A stretch of 64,000 nt of DNA, taken from NCBI GenBank assembly GCA_028583405.1, contig CM053260.1, positions 11,864,660 to 11,928,659 on the forward strand, in the 5' to 3' direction. Shown piece after piece: positions 1 through 9,190 of the stretch; position 1 is the stretch's first letter, and the number at the start of each line of letters is the position of its first letter. A program made the position numbers and the translations under genes. The notes beneath the pieces were generated by a model, which saw only the letters and a list, made by a program, of their open reading frames with translations, searched no databases and was not told the origin of the DNA. Source of the DNA: Pogonophryne albipinna (taxonomy: Eukaryota; Chordata; Actinopteri; Perciformes; Artedidraconidae).

Positions 1-200
1 CCACAAGCGGGCCTCTGTTGTTCTTCAGGTAGTTGTTCTGGTAGAAAACGTAGACAATGGTTGCCAGTAGAGAGTACAGGAAAGCAAAAACACCCACAGT
101 CACGAAGAACTGAGAGGCGGAGGAAAAGTCGCCATCCAGGAAAATAATCTCTTCCCTCTTTGCCTCACACAAGGGAGCCTTAAAATGCACATCTATTAAT
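1..200 (-). CDS. synpr: synpr coding exon 3, reaching the window edge
   Basis: The acceptor TTGCAG precedes base 200. The exon completes the Arg codon and reads LIDVHFKAPLCEAKREE, then membrane span 2 (VFAFLYSLLATIVYVF) and the start of the cytosolic loop (QNNYLKNNRGPLV). The second loop Cys (PLCEAK) is the conserved disulphide partner in this family. The exon is open at base 1, so its 3' end is not seen. Confidence 0.9.
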
Positions 201-2384
201 CTGCAAGACAGAAAGGAGGTTTACAGTTAATGATACAAACATGTGAGGAGATTCAGTCGGTGGGAAAGGCATCACTTTGGCCTTCACTGGCACTCTGAGA
301 ACTCTTTCTTTAGCAAATGTGTGGCTAGGAAAGGAAGGTTCAGGCTAAATATACACAAGTGAGAAACTATTTGATGTGGCATACAAAGGGACACAATATT
401 CATGAAAACGCTGCCTCGGAAAAAAGCAGTTATTTTCTATGTGACAAAAGGAAGTACACTATAGCAACATCCTAATGTAGTACAGTTTCCAAATTCACTT
501 TCAAAATGGAGATACATTCACATGTTATGAAAAGCTTTGCGGACCATTAGAATAAATGTGTTTAAATATGTATTTTTGGAAACTGCTGCACAACAATTTC
601 CCTTTGGATACATACAGTTCTGTGTTATCTTAACACAAAGATGTAAGTAACTAAGCAAAGATAGTACTGTACTCATATTTAGCATCTTTCTAGTGTACAG
701 GCAGAGTCCAAATGAAGTCTTATTCAGATGTGTGCCTACTGAAAACATGAAAACGTCCTTCAGAAATAGCATAACATTTCAAAGACATTTCAAAAATTCT
801 GTAGCAGTTTGAGTTACTGTTACATTTATACATGACAGTGAACTAACACACAGACACCAGTGTCAAGTCAGCTGAGCTGTTAATGAGACGACTAATTAAC
901 AGTTCTGTTGGCCATCACTGAAGAAGCATGGAGTTAGGGGTCGGTCCACCACAAGGCATGAGAGTTCACATCCACAGACCCACCATCCAATCATCAAATG
1001 AAATGCTAATGGTGGTGGCCAGTCGCTCTCACGACATGCTGAAGTCGTTCAATTAACAAAATGGCTTCATGGTATACTCAAAATAACAATGAGGATGACA
1101 AATTCAACTATTTGTGGTGTTTATATTGCACCTAAGTGACCATGAAACATGCAGATGTGCAGGAGTGAAAATGACAGAGGGACAAAGAAATACACCATTG
1201 CAAAGCGGATCACAAAATCCCACCTGAGGTTAAGTCTTAGCTGAGAGTTATTTTTTAATGCTGAGGTGAAAAATGTTGGACCTAAATTGGGCCAGTTTCC
1301 TGCTTTTAAATTGGCCGAGCTTTAAGATGGGTGAGGTCCCCTCTGCCGAGCCTGACTACATGATGGATTGAAGCTGTGCAGCTTTTAAATCTTTTTTTTT
1401 CTGTCTGGATGACCGGTCCTCTGAAATACGCAGAGATGATTGTCTGGCCATGTCCGGTAAGTCTGAATGCATCTATTTGAGCATCCAGTAAAATGAGCTT
1501 GTTAATTAGTCGGTTAATTCACAATTTGATTTGCAGCACAACATGTTAATAGATTAATTGTCAAATATCAAATGATTGAACGAAATCACCGGAACCGGAA
1601 AGTACGACAAGAAATATGGGTCTTTGTGTATTCGTAGATTAATCACCTAATTAGATGATAATACTTTTGGACAGGAACATAATCAACCACTTTACCTGAA
1701 AGGATATCCAAAATCAATGTTGATGCTGAGGTTACTCGGCCTCCTGCCTGCGCAGTCCACTTTAACCTGGAGATGCCCATAGTATCCTCCACATGTTGCA
1801 AAAGCACAGATGGCAAAAATCTGGGAAAACAAAAGTAAAAATGTTTACCATTTGTTGATAATTATTCAGACATTTCATTAATCCAATATCAGATCTGAGT
1901 GCAGCACACTGCATAATGTATACACATCAATAAATTACTGATTATTAAGATTTATAATTGGTTTGAAAACAAACCTGCATAATTTAAAGGTCGGAAGACA
2001 ACTCACAGAGCTGCTTACTGTGCGCTGGAGGGTGGCCACAGCAGTACAGTACAGATTTTATTTTAGGTCTGAAATCTCTGATTCATTTGATCTTTAGAGT
2101 TCATACACAGCATATTAAGATTGAGAAATGAACGTTGGGTAAACTACTTTGAATAGATTTGTCTCTGTTTCTACGCGACACGTCACATCAACAAAAAGCA
2201 CTGACCTGACAATATGACAGATTTTTCACCAATCAGCTAATCAATAAATCAAGATCACACTTGACAATATCAGTCATATAATGTTTCAAGCAGTGAATTA
2301 AAGCAGATTTAACTTTAACCAAAAACTACAAAATAGCAAGACAAGAGAGCTTAAACTTACCGGAGCAAATATAACCATACACAT
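1..2384 (-). CDS. synpr: synaptoporin, 5' three coding exons (partial gene)
   Basis: Coding exons at 2384-2361, 1820-1696 and 200-1 on the minus strand splice in frame. They give MCMVIFAP, then a stretch with IFAICAFATCGGYYGHLQV, then one with APLCEAKREE and VFAFLYSLLATIVYVF, ending NNRGPLV at the window edge. Synaptoporin is a synaptophysin-family protein of synaptic vesicles with four membrane spans and a MARVEL domain. The visible part covers the end of span 1, the first lumenal loop with its cysteines, span 2 and the start of the cytosolic loop. The start MCMVIFAP matches the short synaptoporin isoform, which is why I chose this ATG; a longer isoform from an upstream exon is possible and was not found. 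Synaptophysin and SYPL were considered, but the short N-terminus and loop fit synaptoporin better. The gene lies divergently next to cadps, as in human. The paralogue (synpra or synprb) cannot be settled. Confidence 0.9.
1696..1820 (-). CDS. synpr: synpr coding exon 2
   Basis: The acceptor CAG lies at 1823-1821 and the donor GTAAA at 1695-1691. The 125-nt exon encodes the end of membrane span 1 (ICAFATCGG) and the first lumenal loop, including a Cys and an N-L-S sequon typical of the family. It ends in phase 2 inside the Arg of YPFR. Confidence 0.9.
2361..2384 (-). CDS. synpr: synpr coding exon 1
   Basis: Eight codons, MCMVIFAP, end at a GTAAG donor (complement of 2360-2356) in phase 0. The 5' leader continues to higher coordinates. 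An upstream ATG about 50 nt earlier is in another frame. Confidence 0.88.
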
Positions 2385-3126
2385 TGATAAATCACAGATC
2401 TCCAGTACGACGCCACAGTGTCGATAGTTTTTGTCATCAGGGTTGAAACGCCACTGATGTAGAGAGGGGAAGAGAGAGTGACTCTTCCAGCGGAGAGGAG
2501 GGCTGACAGGAGGTATCTCCCCCAGGGAGGGGTCTGAGATGTTACTGTTCCTCTACAATTTGTTCACAAACACTGCAATAAACTATAAATACCTTTATTG
2601 AGTGAATTTGTGCGAATAGAGGGCTTGTGTTTTTTGTAAGACCATAAGGGCAATGCTCTCAAAAGATATCTTTCTAAATAAAGCATCATCAGACATTTCT
2701 CCTGCATTACTTTGTTCTTTCAATGAAAACCTAATAAGTGTATCTCCACATGTATTCATTTAGAAGTATTCAGGTACAAAGAAAACAGTTACTCATGCTT
2801 GATAAATGATATGTATTAATGAAAACCATTAGATGATCAGAAAAATACACTATAGCTGAATCAGGCATGTTTGGTTTTGAAGTAACATGAGACAGCAAAG
2901 GTTTAAGCATGTTGAGTTTTTTCCTGTACTTGGACTTTTGTTACATTCTCACAATGTATATCAGATGGGAGCTTAAATTATTTTTGATCATTGGCATTCT
3001 TATTTAAAAATAAGAGAACGCATAACTATCTGGTTAAAGACATGCTCTCATACACCTGTACCTCATACAATAGGTAGATATTAGCTGCATCACTATAAAC
3101 AGAAAATATACTTGTGACTTATTTAA
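2385..3126. other. upstream flank and putative 5' leader/promoter of synpr
   Basis: This holds the 5' leader of synpr nearest 2385 and AT-rich sequence beyond it. There is a purine-rich stretch near 2460-2530, but no clear TATA box or CpG-dense block. I see no coding sequence. Confidence 0.4.
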
Positions 3127-3735
3127 CCCTTGTGTTATGTTCACATTTCGCACCCTTTGGTAATGTTCAGGTCAAATTGACCCGGGACATATTTCAGGGT
3201 TTAAAAAAAATACAGAACTAAATTCAACATGCACAATTCCTTATATATATTGTCTTTAACTCATTCCCCAACAATATAAATGAAATATATGATTAGTTTT
3301 TGAAAATACTCTTTGCTAGATCAAATTTAACAATGGAAGTGTCCATCGTTTTTTGTGATAAAAATGTAATTTATGTTAAAAAAAATACACTGTAATAAAA
3401 ACTAAGTTTACATTTTGCTCATGCTTTTCTAGGACAAATGTAAATGAAAAATTTTTTCATTAATGTTTATTATTTTTAATCTGTCATATAATAATCAAAG
3501 CCCTGAAGGAAATAAAGCAATTTATCAGCAATTGGAACACAAGAACCACACATCCAAAAGTATTTGGCTGTGAAATAGAGAGAATGAAACATCCATATAA
3601 ATGACATAGAACAGATATAAACACAAAGCAAATAAAAACAATTAACAGTCACTATTCATAAAATACAGTATATCCGAAAAATATATTGATGAAGTGACGC
3701 TGCAGAACATCATGTGAGTCAATGGGCAAGTCCGT

Positions 3736-4096
3736 TTAGGAAACACATGATGTACAGAACTTCTTCATGTGTATAGCACAGATGTACTTGTTGCAGTTGC
3801 TGCATGTAGTCTTGGAGTCCTTTGAGGGTCCACAGACCTCACCTCGCTGGCTGTGGGGGTCTTCCAGAAGCTGACTGTGGGGGTCTTCTTGCGGCTGGCT
3901 GTGGGGGTCTTCCAGCAGCTGGCTCTGAGTCAAGTTCATCTTCCAATTTGCTGTCAAATTCTGAGTTTACCTCCAAATTATCCTCATCTTCAGAAATGTC
4001 TTCCTGTCTCACTTCACCGTGTTCTTCTAATGCATTCCACTCACTCTCATCCATTATTAGCTCCAAGGCTCTTTGAGCAGAATATCTTTTGGCCAT
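3736..4096 (-). pseudogene. piggyBac transposase remnant: N-terminus joined to C-terminal zinc finger, with frame change
   Basis: From the ATG at 4096 the frame reads MAKRYSAQRALELI followed by an acidic segment, the usual start of piggyBac-type (PGBD-like) transposases. In a second overlapping frame (3957-3736) the protein ends with TCSNCNKYICAIHMKKFCTSC, a cysteine/histidine-rich C-terminal finger like that of piggyBac transposases. The DDD catalytic core is absent. The two parts meet in three 24-bp tandem repeats (3847-3918) and lie in different frames, so no single reading frame joins them. Confidence 0.75.
3847..3924. repeat. 24-bp tandem repeat, about 3.2 copies
   Basis: Units at 3847-3870, 3871-3894 and 3895-3918 plus a partial unit share ctgnctgtgggggtcttc. 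On the minus strand they encode 8-residue repeats in two frames (RPPQPAAR-like and LLEDPHSQ-like). They lie at the deletion junction of the piggyBac remnant. Confidence 0.85.
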
Positions 4097-4370
4097 TTTG
4101 CTGGTAGATAATTGTAGTTCTGCACTACACTGTTACTACACTGAGGTTATGTCTCTGTTTAGTCCCTCCTCCGGCGTGCAGGTGCGAGGGGGACAGTGCG
4201 AGAAAATGTAAAATGTTTATACATTTCTGGAAGATCTAAAATGTTTATAATGTTCTAGGATAGTTTTGTGTACACACTACAAAGGGTAAAGATCAAGGGA
4301 AAATAGGTTCAAACAGCTTCCATATGCATACAATTGTGTGTTTGTGCGTGTGTGTGTGTGTCTTTAGTTG

Positions 4371-4434
<64 letters not shown>

Positions 4435-4755
4435 GTGTCTTTAGTTTGTGTGTTTTTCTCTGTCTCTCTGTCCTGGTATTGTATCCGGGTCAGATTGACC
4501 CGAACCTCTTATGAAGGACATAAATGCGGTTGGAAATTTTTTCATAAGTGGAAAAAAATAAAAACAATTCCACATGTCCTTCACAATAAATAAGCCCCGG
4601 CCATTGAGTTTCAGGTTTAACGAAAATATCCTTATATATTTTTGTATTCATTGAAAATGGAAATCGGGTCAATTTGACCCGAACACCACACAAGGGTTAA
4701 AGGTCCGATGAATAATCAGACTGCAGTGTGTTTCAAACTTTGCTTGTGTTGGAAT

Positions 4756-6361
4756 TAATGCTGTCAAAATTATCGCGTTAACGGCGGTAATTAATTTTTT
4801 GAATTAATTGCGTTAAAATTAGGGCTGTCAAACGATTACAATTTTTAATCAGATTAATCACAGCTTAAAAATTAATTAATCATGATTAATCACCATTCGA
4901 ACTATGTCCAAAATATGCCATTTATTTATGTATATTGTTGTGGGAATGGAAAGATAAATGAAAGAAGGCGGATATATCCATTTAACATACAGTATCTATG
5001 TTTATTATAAAAATGTTCTGCGTGTCAAAATGAAAGACAGCCCACACACCTATCAATCATCAAACCATGGGGTCTTAATTCATTATGTGTTGATTTCTAT
5101 CAACGGGGGAGTACTTCAGGAAAGTCGACAGAGGGTGGGGGGGGCGGCGGCGGCTAGTGGAGTACTTCGTGACCACAGAGTGTGAATGTTGTGATCAGCT
5201 GTTTTAGCGCAGTTCTCCAGTGAAGGGGGGGGGGGAGAAGTCTCCCTCCGCAGCCAGTTGGCGTAGTTTTGGCACATAATAATATTTTAACGCAATTAAT
5301 TCAAAAAATTAATTACCGCCGTTAACGCGATAATTTTGACAGCACTAGTTAAAATATTTAACGCATGTGCAGAATGGCCCGCCCCATATATCCCACCAGT
5401 GGCAGCGCCAGGGTATGGCTGGGGAAGGCTACACCCATACCAAGAAATGGCTTAGCCCCACCATGAAAAATGATGTTAAAGTAAGCAAAATAAAGTCTGC
5501 CAACTCGCGCGGAGTAAATTGCACAGACAGCAGTTAGTAAGATTGATTTCAGTAGCCACTTGTCTGGAAATACCGAAGACCAGAAACGGTTTTGAAAACT
5601 TTTGTCACGTAGGGATCGTCTTCTCAATAGAACATCTTTGATAATGTCTTCTGGCCAATCAGAATCAAGATAACGGAGTGGTGTTGTTGCAGGAAGTCCC
5701 GACGGAGAACACTTTTGCTGTAGTACAGGGGTGCACATAACTGGTACGCAGGTTATGTGCGTAATCTGAAATGCGTACCGTCACTTGTGTCACAAAGCGC
5801 ATTTGCATACCGACGTACTTGTGAAGCTTTTCCAGAAGGCGGTTAGATCACCGGACGACAGAGTCGGTCTCCGTGCGCACAGACGGGGCTGCTGTTAACG
5901 TCGGTCTGTACAACGGGATTGTGCCAAAACTACGCCAACCGGCTGTGGAGGGAGACTTCCCCCCCCTTCACTGGAGAACTGCGCTAAAACAGCTGATCAC
6001 AACGTTCACGCTCTGTGGTCACTAAGTACACCACTAGCCGCCCCCCACCCTTTCGACTTTCCTGAAGTACTCCCCCGTTGATAGAAATCAACACGTAATG
6101 AATTAAGACCCCATGGTTTGGTGATTGATAGGTGTGTGGGCTGTCTTTCATTTTGACACGCAGAAAAATGTTATAATAAACATAGATACTGTATGTTAAA
6201 TGGATATATCCGCCTTCTTTCATTTATCTTTCCATTCCCACAACAATATACATAAAGAAATGGCATATTTTGGACATAGTTCGAATGGTGATTAATCATG
6301 ATTAATTAATTTTTAAGCTGTGATTAATCTGATTACAATTTTTAATCGTTTGACAGCCCTA
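4756..6361 (-). mobile_element. hAT-like DNA transposon (outer copy), interrupted by a second copy of its own family
   Basis: The 8-bp duplication gttggaat occurs at 4748-4755 and 6362-6369. The left end is taatgctgtcaaaattatcg and the right end, on the other strand, is tagggctgtcaaacgattac. Both share the GCTGTCAAA core but differ after it, so the family has one A-type and one B-type end. An 8-bp duplication suggests the hAT superfamily. Removing the inserted copy at 4820-5347 and one duplication leaves about 1.07 kb. No transposase domain is recognisable; the 126-codon ORF at 5738-5358 is unassigned. Confidence 0.8.
4820..5347 (+). mobile_element. hAT-like DNA transposon (inner copy), 528 bp, nested in 4756-6361
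   Basis: The 8-bp duplication gttaaaat lies at 4812-4819 and 5348-5355. The copy starts with the A-type end (tagggctgtcaaacg) and finishes with the B-type end (complement of tagtgctgtcaaaatt). It is inverted relative to the outer copy. Its first 458 bp match, inverted, the right arm of the outer element (about 5918-6361). The outer element's 5356-5917 segment is missing from it, so it is an internally deleted derivative. Confidence 0.8.
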
Positions 6362-6369
6362 GTTGGAAT

Positions 6370-7400
6370 ATAATAAGAGGAAACAATATCTCTAATGTAT
6401 ATGGCATTGAGTGAAATAGAAACTGATCTGTTGACTTGTCTAATGTAATCTTTATTTTCTATTTTCAACCAACCATGAATGATTGAATGGGCTATTTTCA
6501 TTGTAATAAAAAGGATTCTGCTGACCTCCTTTGGCGACACACGTGTATTACAGGATGAATTTAGAACTGCACATAAGTGAGTGAAATGAATAATGTACTT
6601 CAATGCAACCTGGATTTATATAATAGGATATATCAAGTGTTATCTCAAACTGGGCACTACTGTTTAGTGATATACATTTTTCAGGGTGGCTTTCTCAATT
6701 CAGGGGTAACATATAGTTGAAGTCTCAGAAACTCCACATTTTAGATCCAATGCATTTCTTATTTACAAAACACACTACCAAACACGTAGGCATTTCAGAA
6801 ACGAATTAATGCCCAGAACATGATTGTCAGAGAAGAAAATGAATAATCGAGGACCGAGGATAATCTAACTTTAATTCTTCAAGCTAAACTTTTCGTTTCT
6901 TGATTTTGGACTGGAATATTGTCCCCATTGTTTGGAGAAGTCACCCGATTTCCTCAGACTATTTTTAACTTCTGCAAACACTAAACCCACAGTTTCTTAC
7001 CACACTAAAGGAACACACATTACAATGATAGACATTGTTATAGAGAATTTATTTAAAAAAACCGATTGCTTTAAAAGACAAAGTAAAGCACGTACTCAAA
7101 GACGTAACGGAGCTAATGATACCGGAAACTATACTTGTTAAAACATTCATAATAAAATAACAGAATAGAGGAGTAAGGAGTTAGGTGAACAAGAAAAGAA
7201 GGTCTAACTTCCCAAAACTTTTTTTAACAAGCATTATGCGTAAGACCGTTCGATTTCAAACTACGGTGGATTTGATATTGAAATAAGCTATTGAAGTAAA
7301 TGGCCCACTGGAGTCTTGGAAGTAATACAACCACAGCGGTAGCAGCCAGTGTAGGATTAAAAACAAGATTGACAACAATGGAAAGTCATTAGCAGTATGC
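6370..7400. other. intergenic DNA, nothing recognised
   Basis: AT-rich sequence without a gene, RNA or transposon end that I can support. The ORFs here are short and have no family features. Confidence 0.4.
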
Positions 7401-7407
7401 ATTGAGA

Positions 7408-7409
<2 letters not shown>

Positions 7410-7471
<62 letters not shown>
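7410..7471. repeat. (AAT)n microsatellite
   Basis: About 20 uninterrupted AAT units. The resulting poly-Asn and poly-Tyr reading frames are artefacts. Confidence 0.95.
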
Positions 7472-7479
7472 GGGAAAAA

Positions 7480-8200
7480 CTTCCAGAGAGAACCCACAGT
7501 TTAAGGGGGAAAAAATGGGAGAAACCTCAGGGAGAGCAACAGAGGAGGGATCCCTCTCCCAGGACGGACAGACGTGCAATAGATGCCGTGTGTAAATCGA
7601 AGAGATAATACATTTTACAGCATATAGACCGAATGTTAGGAAATGCATGTGTCTGTAATAAGAAGATGAATCCACGAGGATGTCAGTTACAATCCTGAGG
7701 AAGCCATCAGGGAAGCAGCATGACGAGACCCAAGGCAGGACCGCAGAGACAGGTTCAGCCACGACCCGAACGTCCACGACTTAATCCAGAACTCAGGATA
7801 GAGGATCCAAGACACAGGACTACAGCAAGAGGATCAGCCTCGACTCCGGATCCCGGCGTAGATATAGATACAAAACAAGAAAAAAGATTTGGCTGGGTTA
7901 ATCGGAACAAGAGAATACACAGACACAGACAGAGAGGGAAAAGGTCATTGGATAAAAGTTATTCTTGATAACCCTCTAGAAAGATCTCATGAACTTCCCC
8001 ACTCAATCTATCAAGACCCGAGCAGTTCTATTAGATATAGGATAAGAAACAGAGATCGGGAGCACAACAACCTATCTCTTCGTCAGATGCACTCCCCCGT
8101 TTATCTAAGCGACTCTGTACCCCGTTACCCTCTACGAGGCCAGAGACCAGCAGAGGGAAAATGGGGGGTGGGTAAGGGTAAGGGTTTTTAAGAATAAACC
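7480..8200. repeat. probable interspersed-repeat fragment
   Basis: The stretch around gagggatccctctcccagga (7544-7563) and the purine-rich sequence after it resemble a teleost dispersed repeat often found near LINE remnants. I see no terminal repeats or conserved protein. The family assignment is a recollection and not demonstrated here. Confidence 0.35.
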
Positions 8201-8339
8201 GCAAGGGTCTAAAGGGAAAAAAGATGAAATATAAGGTACTATATTTTAAGTAATCCTATCTACTATTCCTATATTCGAATAATGTATTTTAAAAATACTT
8301 TATGAAATCCTATGTTATGTTATAAATAATAAAATAAAG

Positions 8340-8358
8340 AACTAAATGAATAAATAAG

Positions 8359-8409
<51 letters not shown>

Positions 8410-8428
8410 ATGAATGAATAAATAAATA
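8340..8428. repeat. (AAAT)n microsatellite
   Basis: Repeated aaat units with a few atg interruptions. It sits next to the 3' side of a minus-strand L2 fragment and may have grown from that element's tail. Confidence 0.9.
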
Positions 8429-8439
8429 ATTAAACAAAA

Positions 8440-9190
8440 GCCAGAGAGAAAAAGTGAGTTTTAAGTGTTGATTTAAAAACCCCCAGGGTCTGGGCCGACC
8501 TCACATGGAGGGGCAAAGTATTCCAGAGCCTAGGGCCAGCCGCTGCGAAAGCTCGATGCCCTCGGGTTTTAAGCCTGGTCTTAGGCACACTATCAACAGC
8601 AGCTGATCAGCCGACCTTAAGGCTCTGCCTGGGGTGTAACGATGGAGGAGTTTGGCTATATAGGCAGGAGCCAGCCCATTTAGGGCTTTAAAAACAAATA
8701 AAAGGATTTAAAAATCTATTCTGAACCGAACTGGAAGCCAGTGCAATGAAGCCAGAATTGGGGTGATATGGTCACGCTTTTTATGGCCAGTGAGAAGACG
8801 TGCAGCTGCATTCTGAACTAGCTGGAGGCGTCTAATTGAGGCCTGGTCCATACCCACATACAGAGCATTGCAGTAATCCAGTCTCGAGGTAACAAAGGCG
8901 TTAATAACCCTTTCTAGGTCTTTAAAAGATAAAAACGACTTGGTCTTAGTCAATAGTCGTATTTTGAAAAAGCAGGTCTTGACTACAGTGCTAACCTGCT
9001 TATCAAATTTAAAGGCGCTGTTGAAGGTCACTCCAAGGTTCATAACAGAGGGGAGGATATTCTTATTGAGGGAGCCCAGAATATCAACCGGGGAGACTGT
9101 TGGTTGGGGTCCAAAAAAAAATTACCTCGGTCTTACTCTCATTGAGGGTAAGGAAGTTTTGGCTCAGCCAGGATTTAATCTCTATTAAGC
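8440..9190 (-). mobile_element. L2-like LINE fragment, C-terminal part of reverse transcriptase ORF
   Basis: On the minus strand 9043-8708 reads LGVTFNSAFKFDKQV, FVTSRLDYCNALYVG, LQLVQNAAARLL and ITPILASLHWLPV, the characteristic C-terminal run of L2-clade non-LTR reverse transcriptases. The catalytic palm motifs are upstream and absent. Just after RIDF a single extra T shifts the frame; the coding similarity resumes in another frame (LNGLAPAYI). It is a dead, 5'-truncated copy. Confidence 0.85.

Larger units (their letters stand above)
3127..4696 (-). mobile_element. non-autonomous piggyBac-type transposon, 1570 bp, with TTAA target-site duplication
   Basis: Both ends are flanked by TTAA (3123-3126 and 4697-4700). 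The terminal inverted repeats are cccttgtgttatgttc at the left and the complement of gaacaccacacaaggg at the right, matching at 14 of 16 bases. Subterminal palindromes of the form GGTCAAWTTGACCC occur near 3171, 4488 and 4665. TTAA targets and CCY-type ends are diagnostic of the piggyBac superfamily. Between the ends are only the two extremities of a transposase gene on the minus strand, so the element is an internal-deletion derivative that would need a transposase supplied in trans. It also carries a TG microsatellite at about 4337-4438. Confidence 0.9.

Noticed and set aside
4958..6223. Two nearly identical 75-79 residue ORFs (MKEGGYIHL...) on opposite strands
   Set aside because: They are the two inverted arms of the nested hAT-like elements and not a duplicated gene. 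No transposase motif is present.
7256..7777. 173-codon minus-strand ORF with poly-Tyr
   Set aside because: It is carried by the (AAT)n microsatellite and repeat sequence, with no domain and no splice context.
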